This document shows positions 9,076 to 18,326 of a stretch of 64,000 nucleotides of DNA, in pieces (the first letter of the stretch is position 1; each line of letters starts with the position of its first letter). A program made the position numbers and the translations under genes. Under the pieces are notes generated by a model. That model was not told the DNA's origin. It did not search any database and saw only the letters and a program-made list of their open reading frames with translations. The stretch is taken from the NCBI RefSeq assembly GCF_013377855.1, contig NZ_JABXYJ010000009.1, positions 1 to 64,000 of the forward strand, written 5' to 3'. Origin of the DNA: Cognatundibacterium oligocarboniphilum (lineage in GTDB: Bacteria; Pseudomonadota; Gammaproteobacteria; Burkholderiales; Burkholderiaceae_D).

Positions 9076-9196
9076 GAAAATGTAAAGGTTGAAAGTTTTG
9101 AATCTGGGATGGCCTTGTAATGTGCAATGTCGCAGCTGTCATGAAAACCGAACCAACGTCATGCAAACCGGATACCAATAACAAAAAACGCGATAA

Positions 9197-9233
9197 AAAA
9201 CCCGCATCAGCACTGGGCTAGAAGCGGGTTTTT
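9197..9233 (-). terminator. Intrinsic terminator after tRNA-Met
   Basis: AAAACCCGC (9197-9205) and GCGGGTTTT (9224-9232) form a stem around an 18-base loop, with T-runs on both strands. It lies 32 bases past the CCA end of the tRNA gene and so ends its transcript. It may also work in the other direction. Confidence 0.7.
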
Positions 9234-9264
9234 GTACATCTTTGGCGTACCTTAGATGAAATTC

Positions 9265-9341
9265 TGGTGGTGATAGGTGGACTTGAACCACCGACCCCAG
9301 CATTATGAGTGCTGTGCTCTAACCAACTGAGCTATATCACC
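9265..9341 (-). tRNA. tRNA-Met (CAT anticodon), elongator type
   Basis: A 77-base gene reading 5' GGTGATA at the acceptor, the D-arm AGCTCAGTTGGTTAGAGC, an anticodon stem AGCA/TGCT around loop CTCATAA, a T-arm with GGTTCAAGTCC, and 3' TATCACC-A-CCA with an encoded CCA. The anticodon is CAT. The initiator features (three G:C pairs at the base of the anticodon stem and an unpaired first base) are absent, so it is an elongator Met or a lysidine-modified Ile2 tRNA. Met is favoured by the GGGGTC variable-loop sequence. Confidence 0.93.
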
Positions 9342-9436
9342 AAGAAGCCTGAAATTATGTCATCCGGCAGATATTCTGTCAAGATTTTCGTGTGATTTTT
9401 CGCCAGCAAATGTACTTTTGGTGGAGAAAATGCAGG

Positions 9437-9465
9437 AAAAATTGCCGTAACATTAAGTCACGGCA
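9437..9465 (-). terminator. Intrinsic terminator of mutL-miaA
   Basis: On the minus strand TGCCGT (9460-9465) pairs with ACGGCA (9443-9448), followed by five T. It lies 22 bases beyond the miaA stop. Confidence 0.65.
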
Positions 9466-9486
9466 TTTCCGGTAAATCTTCTCCGC

Positions 9487-10470
9487 TCAGGTCAGCGGGC
9501 TTGCCTGTTGCAGCAGTTCGCTGATGCGGGTTGGCGCATCCGGATTAAAGCAGTCGATGATATGGCGTTCCTGCATGGAGCGCAGCCAGGTCAGCTGACG
9601 TTTTGCCAATTGGCGGGTTGCGATAATTCCGCGTTCGCGCATATCTTCATAGCTACTGTGTCCGTCGAGATACTCCCATGCCTGACGATAACCGACGCAG
9701 CGGATTGAAGGCAGATCCGGATGCAGGTCTGAGCGCAGGCGCAATTGCCGGACTTCATCCAGAAAACCCTGTTCCAGCATCAGGTCAAAACGCAGTGCGA
9801 TCCGCTCGTGCAGGCGATGGCGTTCTGCCGGTTCCAGCGAAATTGAGAATAGTTCAAACGGTGCTGCGGCTTTTGTTTGCCTGGCCAGCAGGGCAGACAT
9901 GGTCTGTCCTGTAATCATGTAAATTTCGAGCGCACGCTGAATACGCTGGCTGTCGTTGGGTTTCAGGCGGGCTGCCGTGTCCGGATCAATCTCTGTCAGA
10001 CGCGCATGCAGGCCGGGTACGCCGATGTGCACCGCTTCGGCATCCAGCTCGGCCCGGATATCCGGGTTGGCGCCGGGCAGGTCATCGAGGCCGTGCCGGA
10101 GCGCATTGAAATACATCATGGTGCCGCCAACCAGCAGGGGTTGACTGCCCCGGGCGCGGATTTCCTGCACCAGACGCACAGTGTCTTTGCGGAACTGCGC
10201 TACTGAATACGATTCGGCCGGATCGATGATATCAATCAGATGGTGTGGAACTGCAGCAAGTTCGCTGGCGTTTGGTTTGGCTGTACCGATATCCATACCG
10301 CGATAGACCAGTGCTGAATCGACGGAAATGATTTCCACCGGCATCTGGCGGGCAATCGAGAGCGCGGCGGCAGTTTTGCCGGATGCTGTCGGCCCCATGA
10401 TGGCGATGACAGGTGGAGTGCCAGATTGCGACTCCCGTGTTTCTTCCGGGTTTGAGTGAGATGTTGTCAT
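9487..10470 (-). CDS. miaA: tRNA dimethylallyltransferase
   Basis: Transfers a dimethylallyl group to N6 of A37 in tRNAs that read codons starting with U. The 327-residue protein has the P-loop GPTASGKT near residue 26, the catalytic [18 protein letters not shown] segment, and the HHLIDIIDP and [12 protein letters not shown] motifs of the family. The C-terminal part carries [12 protein letters not shown]. Its ATG overlaps the mutL stop by one base (TAATG), so the two are translationally coupled. The mutL-miaA order is conserved in proteobacteria; the usual hfq neighbour is not beside it here. A terminator follows. Confidence 0.97.
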   Translation of the reverse strand: MTTSHSNPEETRESQSGTPPVIAIMGPTASGKTAAALSIARQMPVEIISVDSALVYRGMDIGTAKPNASELAAVPHHLIDIIDPAESYSVAQFRKDTVRLVQEIRARGSQPLLVGGTMMYFNALRHGLDDLPGANPDIRAELDAEAVHIGVPGLHARLTEIDPDTAARLKPNDSQRIQRALEIYMITGQTMSALLARQTKAAAPFELFSISLEPAERHRLHERIALRFDLMLEQGFLDEVRQLRLRSDLHPDLPSIRCVGYRQAWEYLDGHSSYEDMRERGIIATRQLAKRQLTWLRSMQERHIIDCFNPDAPTRISELLQQASPLT

Positions 10471-12332
10471 TATTGGCCGCGCAGGAACATTTTATCCAGA
10501 TCATTCAGACCCAGTTGCACCCATGTCGGGCGGCCATGATTGCACTGGTCGGCACGTTCGGTCTGTTCCATCTGGCGTAACAAGGCATTCATTTCGGTGA
10601 CGGTCAGGCTGCGGTTTGCCCGGACCGCGGTATGGCATGCAAGCGTACCCAGCATTTCATTGCGGCGGTCGATCAGCACCCGCGAGCCGCCGAATTCTCT
10701 GACGTCGCGCAGCACGTCGCGTGCCAGTGACTGGGCATCGGCGTTTTTGAGTAAAGCCGGTACGGCGCGGACTGCCAGGGTGGTTGGGGAAATTGCCGTG
10801 ATATCAAAGCCAAGTGTGCTGAGTATTTCGTGCTGTTCGCTGGCGGTGCCGACTTCGACTTCATCCGCATAAAAAGTCACCGGAATTAATAAAGGCTGCA
10901 CCGGCATACTGTTCTGATCCAGCGCATTTTTGAGCTGTTCATACAGAATTCGTTCATGGGCGGCGTGCATATCGACCAGCACCAGACCTTTGCTGTTCTG
11001 CGCCAGCACATAAACGCCGTGCAATTGGGCCAGTGCAAATCCGAGCGGATGTTCGTCTTCCGGCAGCGTGTTGCCGCGCGCTGCCAGTGCAGAAGATGGT
11101 GATGGAGCCGGTGACTGAAACAGGGCGCCGTAATTTTGCAGACTCTGCGCCACACCCATGCCCTGGAGACTATCGCTATAAGTACCTGCACCGGTGTAAG
11201 CGGCGCTATCGGCCTGAGCTGCAGGAAATGCAGTCGCAAACTGTGACGCAAAAGTCGCTTGCTCACCAGTAATCCACGGCAGCGCTTTTCCTGTGGACAT
11301 GGCAGTTGCCGGAGCCGGCACCGTACCGAATGCAGTCGCGGAAGTCTGTGCCAGCACACGGCTGACCGCATGGAAAACGAACTGGTGAACTGCGCGGCTG
11401 TCGCGGAAACGGACTTCAATCTTGGAGGGGTGCACATTCACATCCACCAGCGCAGGATCCAGATCCAGCGCCAGTACATACGACGGATAGCGGTCGCCGT
11501 GCAAGACATCCTGATACGCGGCACGCACGGCGTGGGTCAGCAGCTTGTCGCGCACGAAGCGGCCATTCACATAAAAAAACTGGGCATCGGCACGACCTTT
11601 GGATGCGGTCGGCAAGCCGGCAAAACCATGTAGTCGCAATGGTCCCGCTGTTTCATCCAGCGGAAGGCGGGCGCTGGAAAAGCTTTCTCCCAGAATCTGG
11701 GCGCTGCGCTTATCAATCGCGCTGACGTTCCAGTGATCGACAGTTTTTCCATTGTGATTTAAGGAAAATGCCACATCCGGGCGGGCAAGCGCGATGCGCC
11801 GGACCACTTCGGCGCAATGACCGAATTCAGTCTGCTCCGATTTCAGGAATTTCCGGCGTGCCGGCGTGTTGTAGTACAAATCCCTGACATCGACGGTGGT
11901 GCCCGGAGCGCCGGATGCAGGTGAAACCGTGCCGTTTTCTATCTGCCAGGCATGTGCTGCATTGGCTGTGCGGGTAGTCAGCGTCAGTTGAGAAACCGAG
12001 GCAATCGACGCCAGTGCTTCACCCCGAAAACCCAGCGTGGCAACATGCTCCAGCTCGGTCAGAGAGGCAATCTTGGACGTTGCGTGGCGTGCCAATGCGA
12101 GCGGTAACTGTTCCGGAGGGATGCCACGGCCATTGTCGGTGATCGCAATCCGTTTCACGCCGCCTTCTTCCAGCCGGATAGTGATCTGGCTGGCGCCGGC
12201 ATCAAGGGCATTTTCCAGCACTTCTTTGACGACCGCCGAGGGGCGTTCGACGACTTCGCCGGCGGCGATCTGGGAAATCAGATGATCAGGCAGTGCCTGA
12301 ATCGGACGGTAAATAGGGGAGTTGGCATTCAT
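10470..12332 (-). CDS. mutL: DNA mismatch repair protein MutL
   Basis: A GHKL ATPase that links mismatch recognition by MutS to strand excision. Residues 10-50 carry the ATPase motif I ([12 protein letters not shown]), followed by DNGRGI and [13 protein letters not shown] variable, Ala/Pro/Ser-rich linker at about 330-430 separates the C-terminal dimerisation domain. That domain contains [13 protein letters not shown], which fits the metal-binding D-x-H-A-x2-E-x4-E motif of MutL endonucleases with Met in place of Gln. This agrees with the lack of mutH in most betaproteobacteria and suggests MutL itself nicks. The length of 620 is normal. It is coupled to miaA by a one-base overlap. Confidence 0.97.
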   Translation of the reverse strand: MNANSPIYRPIQALPDHLISQIAAGEVVERPSAVVKEVLENALDAGASQITIRLEEGGVKRIAITDNGRGIPPEQLPLALARHATSKIASLTELEHVATLGFRGEALASIASVSQLTLTTRTANAAHAWQIENGTVSPASGAPGTTVDVRDLYYNTPARRKFLKSEQTEFGHCAEVVRRIALARPDVAFSLNHNGKTVDHWNVSAIDKRSAQILGESFSSARLPLDETAGPLRLHGFAGLPTASKGRADAQFFYVNGRFVRDKLLTHAVRAAYQDVLHGDRYPSYVLALDLDPALVDVNVHPSKIEVRFRDSRAVHQFVFHAVSRVLAQTSATAFGTVPAPATAMSTGKALPWITGEQATFASQFATAFPAAQADSAAYTGAGTYSDSLQGMGVAQSLQNYGALFQSPAPSPSSALAARGNTLPEDEHPLGFALAQLHGVYVLAQNSKGLVLVDMHAAHERILYEQLKNALDQNSMPVQPLLIPVTFYADEVEVGTASEQHEILSTLGFDITAISPTTLAVRAVPALLKNADAQSLARDVLRDVREFGGSRVLIDRRNEMLGTLACHTAVRANRSLTVTEMNALLRQMEQTERADQCNHGRPTWVQLGLNDLDKMFLRGQ

Positions 12333-12497
12333 GGCGTGATTATACCCGTGCCGCCTTACGCAGATCGGGCTCAGAACCTGTTTCCGATCTTACTGCGCGT
12401 GCGTGATTCGGACATGCAACATACATTCCGCTTTTTGCACTGATCGCACGCTGCTCACGCCCGCTCGCGACAGATTGTAAAGAGAGGTTCTTGGTGT

Positions 12498-13178
12498 ATG
12501 ATTGCGGCGGTTTCACTGACTTGGATAAAAATGGATTTCATGCAACTTCTGGACATGATTCTGCATGTCGACAAAATGCTGGGCGCGGTGATCACACAGT
12601 ACGGGACATTGGTTTATTTCGTCCTGTTTGCGATTATCTTCTGTGAAACGGCATTCGTGATTTTTCCGTTTCTGCCCGGAGATTCGCTGTTATTCATTGC
12701 CGGCACCTTCAGCGCAACCGGCGCGATGGATCCGCTGATCCTGATTCTGCTGCTGATTCTGGCATCGATCTCCGGAAACACGGTGAACTATTGGATAGGC
12801 AGTCTGATCGGTCATAAAGTGCTGGAAAAAAATTACCACTGGATCGATAAAAACGCGCTGCAAAAAACGCATGAATTCTACGAAAAGCACGGCGGGAAAA
12901 CAGTCGTGCTGGCGCGTTTTATTCCGATCGTGCGGACATTTGCGCCATTCGTCGCGGGTATTTCTGACATGACGCATAAAACCTTTCAGACCTTCAATAT
13001 CATTGGTGCGCTGCTGTGGATTTTGAGCCTGGTACTGAGCGGCTATTTCTTCGGCAATATTCCGTTTATCCGTGAGCACCTGAACAGCATCGTGCTGGTC
13101 GGTGTGGGCGCGGCTGTGATTCCGGTCGTGCTGGGAACCTTGTGGAAATTGCTGAAAGGCTTGCGGAAAGCATCTTGA
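12498..13178 (+). CDS. DedA family membrane protein
   Basis: A 226-residue inner-membrane protein of the DedA/SNARE-associated family, whose members act as lipid flippases or affect envelope and proton-motive-force homeostasis. It shows the family motifs FCETAFVIFPFLPGDSLLF, GNTVNYWIG, and the conserved basic signature RFIPIVRTFAPFVAG, with about five hydrophobic stretches. The ATG at 12498 has AGAGAGG ten bases upstream and is used here. The ATG at 12531 (MDFMQLL) matches the usual family start and may be the true one. It is followed by an overlapping cysteine-cluster gene. The pair sits on the plus strand between mutL and amiC, which are adjacent in many other proteobacteria. Confidence 0.9.
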   Translation: MIAAVSLTWIKMDFMQLLDMILHVDKMLGAVITQYGTLVYFVLFAIIFCETAFVIFPFLPGDSLLFIAGTFSATGAMDPLILILLLILASISGNTVNYWIGSLIGHKVLEKNYHWIDKNALQKTHEFYEKHGGKTVVLARFIPIVRTFAPFVAGISDMTHKTFQTFNIIGALLWILSLVLSGYFFGNIPFIREHLNSIVLVGVGAAVIPVVLGTLWKLLKGLRKAS

Positions 13179-13555
13179 AACACCCGTTGCATGCCGGGGA
13201 TGCGCAGGTCATCTGGCTACACCGGCAAGCGCCGCCTAAGCCGGTTGCCGGACAAGTCTGCAACGGTTGCGGCGTGTGCTGCACCATCGAACCCTGTCCG
13301 GTGGCAAGCGTATTTCTGTGGCAATACCGTGGCAGTTGCCGGGCGCTGATCTGGGCGCCGGATGCGGAGCGGTATCTGTGCGGGATGCTGATCCAGCCTG
13401 CCCGTTATCTGCGCTGGCTGCCGCAGCGCTGTGAAACCTGGTTTTCACGCCGGGTAGCACGCTGGATTGCGGCTGAAACGGTCTGCGATTCGACCGCCTC
13501 GGCTGAGCTGCAAACGGAACCAGCTTCTTTACATTCCGAAAATCTGCCGAAATAA
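13175..13555 (+). CDS. Small cysteine-cluster protein (YkgJ-like)
   Basis: About 126 residues, with the cluster CNGCGVCCTIEPCP near the N-terminus (C-x2-C-x2-CC, then C) and two further cysteines later. This resembles the CxxCxxCC zinc/iron-chelating motif of YkgJ-type proteins, but the rest is not recognised. The frame is open from GTG 13142. The likely start is TTG 13175, which overlaps the DedA stop in TTGA and has GGAAAG upstream, so translation is coupled to DedA. No signal peptide or membrane segment is seen. A metal-binding role is plausible and not proven. A hairpin near 13590-13612 may end the transcript. Confidence 0.65.
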   Translation: MKHPLHAGDAQVIWLHRQAPPKPVAGQVCNGCGVCCTIEPCPVASVFLWQYRGSCRALIWAPDAERYLCGMLIQPARYLRWLPQRCETWFSRRVARWIAAETVCDSTASAELQTEPASLHSENLPK

Positions 13556-13601
13556 CACACCCGCAAGGTGTCAGGGATGCGCGCAGATCTGATCGCAAAG
13601 A

Positions 13602-15038
13602 TCAGGTCATGCGGTTTTTTGCCAGAGGTGGATTTTTGGCGAAATATTTTTTCACCCCTTTCAGCACCGCCTCTGCCAATTGATCCTGATAACTGTCATC
13701 GGTCAGCCGCGCTTCTTCTTCCGGATTGGAGATAAATGCTGTTTCGATCAGGATGCTCGGGATATCCGGTGCTTTGAGTACGGCGAATCCGGCCTGCTCC
13801 ACGGCACCTTTATGCAGGCGGTTAATGCCGCCGATTTCATTCAGCACTACTTTACCCAGTTTCAGGCTGTCATTTATCTGCGCCGTGGTCGATAAATCCA
13901 GCAACACGCTGGCGAGCTGCTTGTCATGAGTTTTGATGTTGACGCCGCCGATCAGGTCGGCCGCATTTTCTTTATCGGCCAGCCAGCGCGCTGCTGTCGA
14001 GCTGGCGCCTTTTTCCGAAAGAATGAATACCGATGAACCGCGCGCCGAGGCATTTACAAATGCATCCGCATGCACCGACATGAACAGGTCGGCCTGGACC
14101 GCCCGCGCTTTTTGCACCCGGACATTGAGCGGTACAAAATAATCGGCATCGCGCGTCAGCATGACCCGCATATTCGGCTGTTGTTCAATCTTGGCCTTAA
14201 GCCGCTTGGCGATTGCCAGCACCACATCTTTTTCACGGCTGCCGCCGCGACCTGTTGCACCCGGATCTTCGCCGCCGTGGCCGGGGTCGATGGCAATCGT
14301 GATCATGCGGGTGATGACCGGATTCTTGTCTGTCGCGTTTTCCGGAACCTGCCCGGAGTGTTTGTCTGCGCTCGCCATGCTGTTGATATCAACGGATTTG
14401 TCGCCGGTGATTTTTTCTGCGATCTTGGTGTCAGGTTTTTGTACTTGCCGTGTATCCGGCTGGCGGCTCGCAGGCAGCTCGGGTTTCAGATTCGGCGTGG
14501 TGGGCGCCACCTGCGCGACGCTGTCTTTTTGCCACTCGCCTTTTTCGATGAGCGCGGCAATCGGGTCCGGCGGATTGGCAGGGTATAAGTCAAACACCAG
14601 CCGGTGCTTGTAGTTGCCGACCGGCTGCAGGGTGAATACCTGCGGGCTGACTTCTTCCTTGAGGTCGAATACGAGACGCACAATATTCGGTTTATTCTGA
14701 CCGACCCGCACTTGTTTGATGTAAGGGTCGTTCGGCTGAATTTTGGCGACCAGTTCTTTAAGCGTTGGGTTCAGCTCTAATCCTTCGATGTCCACCACTA
14801 GCCGTTCCGGATTTTTGACGGTGAAAAAATTGGTGACCAGTTCGGTATCGTTTTCCAGGGTGACGCGGGTATAGTCCTCGGCGGGCCAGACCCGTACCGC
14901 AAGGATTTTCGCCGCCTGCGCGGCAGGCGTTGCCAATACCGACAGCAATAAGGTGCCGCCTGCTTTAATGATGGTGCGGCGGACGCGGGAGGCGGGCTGT
15001 GTTACAGATTCGGAACAAATTGGAGTGATGCGAGACAT
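13602..15038 (-). CDS. amiC: N-acetylmuramoyl-L-alanine amidase with AMIN domain
   Basis: A periplasmic amidase that cleaves the bond between MurNAc and the stem peptide during daughter-cell separation. The N-terminus has a twin-arginine-like signal (RVRRTIIKAGG) as in E. coli AmiC. An AMIN domain (about 45-150) that targets the septum is followed by a low-complexity linker and an Amidase_3 domain from about 245. Zinc-site motifs are IDPGHGGEDPGA, SVHADAF and the glutamate in LIETAFISNPEEE. It has 478 residues, slightly longer than E. coli AmiC because of the linker. Its start overlaps tsaE by 37 bases, so the two form an operon. Confidence 0.95.
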   Translation of the reverse strand: MSRITPICSESVTQPASRVRRTIIKAGGTLLLSVLATPAAQAAKILAVRVWPAEDYTRVTLENDTELVTNFFTVKNPERLVVDIEGLELNPTLKELVAKIQPNDPYIKQVRVGQNKPNIVRLVFDLKEEVSPQVFTLQPVGNYKHRLVFDLYPANPPDPIAALIEKGEWQKDSVAQVAPTTPNLKPELPASRQPDTRQVQKPDTKIAEKITGDKSVDINSMASADKHSGQVPENATDKNPVITRMITIAIDPGHGGEDPGATGRGGSREKDVVLAIAKRLKAKIEQQPNMRVMLTRDADYFVPLNVRVQKARAVQADLFMSVHADAFVNASARGSSVFILSEKGASSTAARWLADKENAADLIGGVNIKTHDKQLASVLLDLSTTAQINDSLKLGKVVLNEIGGINRLHKGAVEQAGFAVLKAPDIPSILIETAFISNPEEEARLTDDSYQDQLAEAVLKGVKKYFAKNPPLAKNRMT

Positions 15039-15487
15039 GCGATACCCTTGGCAGACAACGCGTGCAATTCTACCTCACGGCCATCGCCGGCGACGCGTAA
15101 ATATACATTCAGGTCTGGCTCTGGCAACACGTCTTCGGCTTTTTCAGGCCATTCCACGATGCAGATATTACTGGCATTGAATTCCTCACGGAATCCGGCA
15201 TCCAGAAATTCTTCTGGCGTGCTCATGCGGTACAGGTCAAAATGCATGATGGTGGCCGGCTGGCCGCGCAGCAGGATGTCATAAGGCTCCGCCAGCGTAT
15301 AGGTGGGGCTTTTGACATGACCGGGATGGCCGGCAGCGTGGATCAGCGCACGGGTCAGCGCGGTTTTACCGGTACCAAGATCACCATGCAGAAAAATGGA
15401 CAATCCCGGCACCAGCGTGTGCGCCAGGCTTTTTCCCAATGCCTGGGTGGCTGCTTCGTCGTGCAGGGTGGTTTTATAATGAGACAT
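15002..15487 (-). CDS. tsaE: tRNA threonylcarbamoyladenosine biosynthesis ATPase TsaE
   Basis: The ATPase that works with TsaB and TsaD to place the t6A modification at A37 of tRNAs reading ANN codons. The 161-residue protein has the Walker A motif GDLGTGKTALTRAL near residue 36 and SPTYTLAEPY, MHFDLYRM and IVEWPEKAEDVLP, all typical of TsaE. It overlaps amiC by 37 bases, an arrangement conserved in proteobacteria. Its partner tsaD lies at 31.5 kb. It is divergent from queG. Confidence 0.96.
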   Translation of the reverse strand: MSHYKTTLHDEAATQALGKSLAHTLVPGLSIFLHGDLGTGKTALTRALIHAAGHPGHVKSPTYTLAEPYDILLRGQPATIMHFDLYRMSTPEEFLDAGFREEFNASNICIVEWPEKAEDVLPEPDLNVYLRVAGDGREVELHALSAKGIACLASLQFVPNL

Positions 15488-15565
15488 TGATCGCCAGAAC
15501 CGTATTCATGAATTCGCTAAACATAGCATATCGCCATTCCCTTGTGTATGGGCCGGAGCCCGCCG

Positions 15566-16678
15566 ATGAATCCTGACGTGGATACACAGGCGCTTGCGCA
15601 GCTGGCAACGCAGATTAAAGACTGGGGCAGGGAGCTGGGTTTTGCTGAAGTCAGGATTGCGGATATCGACCTGAGCCAGGCTGAGGCCGGCCTGCAGCGC
15701 TGGCTCGATGCTGGTTATCATGGTGAAATGGCTTACATGGCCGCACATGGCACCAAGCGCAGCCGTCCGGCAGAACTGGTCCCTGGCACGGTCAGGGTGA
15801 TTTCTGCACGGATGAATTACCTGTCGCCTGCCGCAGGCTGGCGGGAGGCGGAGCAGCAGCATCAGGCCGATACCGCGGTGATTTCGATCTATGCCCGCGG
15901 ACGCGATTACCACAAGGTATTGCGTACCCGTTTGCAACAATTGGCAGACCGGATCAGACAGTCGGCAGGTGAATTCGGTTACCGGGTGTTTACCGATTCT
16001 GCACCGGTCATGGAAGTGGCGCTGGCTGAAAAAGCCGGACTGGGCTGGCGCGGCAAGCATACGCTGTTGCTGAGTCGTGAAGCCGGATCGATGTTTTTTC
16101 TGGGAGAAATTCTGGTCGATATTCCGTTGCCGGTGGATGCGCCAACCGGCCATCATTGCGGACAGTGTTCGGCCTGCATGGATGTTTGCCCGACGCAAGC
16201 GATTGTCGCACCGTATCAGGTGGATGCACGGCGCTGCATTTCTTATCTGACGATAGAGTTGCATGGCAGCATTCCGGTGGAGCTGCGACCGCTGATTGGT
16301 AACCGGGTGTATGGCTGTGATGACTGTCAGCTCTGTTGTCCGTGGAATAAATTTGCCCAGAGCGCGGCAGTGGATGATTTTGCGGTACGCCACGGGCTCG
16401 ACAGTGCGCGCATGGTGCATTTGTTCGGCTGGAGCGAGGAGCAATTCCTGCGCATTATGGAAGGCAGCCCGATACGTCGCATTGGTCATGAGCGCTGGTT
16501 GCGCAATCTGGCGGTTGGCCTTGGCAACACGGCGCTCACCTTACGCGGCGACGCAGAAATTATTGCCGCATTGCAGGCCAGACTCAGCCATCCTTCAGCG
16601 CTGGTGCGGGAGCACGTACAATGGGCGCTGACGCAGCATGGCGAGCAATATGGCCTGTCTGAGCCGAATGCGCACTAA
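15566..16678 (+). CDS. queG: Epoxyqueuosine reductase
   Basis: Carries out the last step of queuosine synthesis, reducing epoxyqueuosine in tRNA, using cobalamin and two iron-sulfur clusters. The 370-residue protein shows YHGEMAYM, ARGRDYHKVLR and the iron-sulfur ligands HCGQCSACMDVCPTQAI and YGCDDCQLCCPWN, followed by HEAT-like C-terminal sequence. ATG 15566 is chosen for the GGAG seven bases upstream; an ATG at 15548 and a TTG at 15542 are in frame. It is divergent from tsaE, as in many Burkholderiales. Confidence 0.96.
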   Translation: MNPDVDTQALAQLATQIKDWGRELGFAEVRIADIDLSQAEAGLQRWLDAGYHGEMAYMAAHGTKRSRPAELVPGTVRVISARMNYLSPAAGWREAEQQHQADTAVISIYARGRDYHKVLRTRLQQLADRIRQSAGEFGYRVFTDSAPVMEVALAEKAGLGWRGKHTLLLSREAGSMFFLGEILVDIPLPVDAPTGHHCGQCSACMDVCPTQAIVAPYQVDARRCISYLTIELHGSIPVELRPLIGNRVYGCDDCQLCCPWNKFAQSAAVDDFAVRHGLDSARMVHLFGWSEEQFLRIMEGSPIRRIGHERWLRNLAVGLGNTALTLRGDAEIIAALQARLSHPSALVREHVQWALTQHGEQYGLSEPNAH

Positions 16679-16721
16679 TCTGAATCACTTACCTCAAACG
16701 CCAGCCTGATGCGGCAACCGG

Positions 16722-17612
16722 TTAACTGACCAGATGCAGCCAGACTGGCAGGGTCAGTACCGACAGGATGGTGCTGGCTGAAATCAGGAAAGCGACAAAT
16801 GGCCCGTTGCCGCCCATACGTGCCGCCAGGACATAGGCGCTGGAAGCGGTTGGCAGCGCACAGAACACCACCACAATCTGCAGCTGCAGCAGTGGCAATG
16901 CCAGCCAGCGCCCGAGCAGCAGGGCGATCAGCGGCAGTGCCAGCAGTTTGACCGACAGAAAATAAGCCGCGATTCCTTTCGCCTCGTGAATCGCCGACAA
17001 CCGCATTCCGGCGCCGACTGCCAGCAGACCGAGTGCGATGGATGCGTTACCGAGCCGCGACAGCGTGGCATTCACACCTTCCGGCAAATGCCATTGCAAC
17101 AGACTGCAGGCGACGCCGCTGGCCGTGCCGATCACCAGCGGATTGCTGGCGATTTCTTTCAGCAGGCGGCCGCTGTTATGAGCCAGTGCATACACTGCTG
17201 CCATGTTACACAGCGGTACCAGAAAACCGATCAGCAAAGCCATCAGCGCGGTCCCCTGTTCTCCGGCAAGGCGGGATGCAATGGCCAGCGCAATATAGGA
17301 ATTGAAACGGAATGCCGTCTGCACTCCGGACTCAAAAATGCGTGGCGGCGAACGGAACAAAAAACGCGCCAGCCAGCCCAGCAACATGCCGGCAGCGGTG
17401 GCAATCACGCCGACCTGAAGCAGATGGCCGGTGGCATGAAAGTCGAACTGCGTGCGCGAGGTGGTGTAAAACAGCAATGCCGGAAACATGATGAAATACA
17501 CGATCTTTTCCACCCCGGCCCAGAAATGACCGCCCCAGTGCGATATGCGGGCCAGTAAAAAGCCGATCAGGATCAGGCTGAAGTCAGGAAAGAGTAAGGT
17601 GAATACAGACAT
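16722..17612 (-). CDS. AEC family (auxin efflux carrier type) transporter
   Basis: A 296-residue inner-membrane protein with about ten hydrophobic segments and the AEC/PIN-type pattern: an N-terminal helix bundle (FSLILIGFLLARI), a central charged gap, and a C-terminal bundle with FVAFLISASTILSVLTLPVWL. Bacterial relatives include malonate and malate carriers; the substrate here cannot be read from sequence. The ATG at 17612 overlaps a TACT-G-rich-AGTA inverted repeat and has no Shine-Dalgarno, so the start or the translation mode is uncertain. It lies beside a DctR-like regulator on the same strand, which makes an organic acid substrate plausible. Confidence 0.8.
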   Translation of the reverse strand: MSVFTLLFPDFSLILIGFLLARISHWGGHFWAGVEKIVYFIMFPALLFYTTSRTQFDFHATGHLLQVGVIATAAGMLLGWLARFLFRSPPRIFESGVQTAFRFNSYIALAIASRLAGEQGTALMALLIGFLVPLCNMAAVYALAHNSGRLLKEIASNPLVIGTASGVACSLLQWHLPEGVNATLSRLGNASIALGLLAVGAGMRLSAIHEAKGIAAYFLSVKLLALPLIALLLGRWLALPLLQLQIVVVFCALPTASSAYVLAARMGGNGPFVAFLISASTILSVLTLPVWLHLVS

Positions 17613-17626
17613 ACTGAGGGGAGTAT
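17611..17626. promoter_or_regulatory. RcnR/FrmR-like inverted repeat, short form
   Basis: ATACT-GAGGGG-AGTAT, with five-base arms and a six-base G-rich centre. It is one base shorter than the copies at 30713 and 41397. It abuts the start codon of the AEC transporter, where a bound repressor would block transcription or translation. Confidence 0.4.
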
Positions 17627-17718
17627 ATTGAAAAAGCTTTTATTTATCTGGGCATCAGGGGTAAAAATCGCGATACCCCCTTGTTTTTGAAAAATCCCGG
17701 AGGAAGATTTTCTGTTTT

Positions 17719-18309
17719 TTATTTTAATATTCCAGCCAGTTCGACGGCGGTTTTCACCTGCATCTTGTCAAAAATATGGGCACGGTGTACTTCAACGGTA
17801 CGCATGCTGATGCCAAGCTCGTCAGCAATCACCTTGTTCATTTTGCCGAGTAAAATCAGATCCAGCACTTCCTTTTCGCGGGCTGATAAAGTCGCCAGTC
17901 TTTCATGCACCTGCGCCGTTACACCCGCTGCGCGGGATTGCGCCAGCGCTTCCAGCACCCGGTCCATGAGCTTATTGTCGTTGAACGGTTTTTCAAAAAA
18001 ATCGAAGGCACCTTTTTTCAGAGAGTCCACCGCCATCGGAACATCGCCATGACCTGTCAGGAAAATGACGGGCAGCCGCCTGACCAGATGGCGTTCGGAC
18101 AACAGGTCAAACAGCTGGATACCGCTGAGTCCGGGCATGCGCACATCCAGCAAAATGCAGTCGCCATCGGCATCAAAGCGCAGCGGCTGTTCCAGTGCGG
18201 TCAGGAACTGTTCGGCACTGCTGTATCCGACTGCCGCTATCTGGCGGGAACGCGCCAACCATGACAGGGCATCGCGGATCACGTCTTCATCGTCAATGAT
18301 GTGTAGCAT
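17719..18309 (-). CDS. FixJ/NarL-type response regulator, DctR-like
   Basis: A 196-residue transcription factor. The receiver domain (1-120) has the acidic pair DDED, the phospho-acceptor Asp in LLDVRMPGLSG, FLTGHGDVPMAV and the lysine in FEKPF. The C-terminal LuxR-type helix-turn-helix shows LSAREKEVLDLI, MNKVIADELGISMRTVEVHRAHI. This pattern matches FixJ, TtrR and Rhodobacter DctR. Its ATG lies 17 bases after the histidine kinase stop, so the pair is one operon. The adjoining TRAP receptor gene suggests control of dicarboxylate or related organic acid uptake, by analogy with Rhodobacter DctSR. Confidence 0.9.
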   Translation of the reverse strand: MLHIIDDEDVIRDALSWLARSRQIAAVGYSSAEQFLTALEQPLRFDADGDCILLDVRMPGLSGIQLFDLLSERHLVRRLPVIFLTGHGDVPMAVDSLKKGAFDFFEKPFNDNKLMDRVLEALAQSRAAGVTAQVHERLATLSAREKEVLDLILLGKMNKVIADELGISMRTVEVHRAHIFDKMQVKTAVELAGILK

Positions 18310-18326
18310 GGGGTCTCTCTCCAGAT

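Noticed and set aside
15506-16489. 327-codon minus-strand open frame over queG
   Set aside because: Composition is rich in His, Arg and Gln as expected for antisense of a GC-rich gene; queG motifs are unambiguous.
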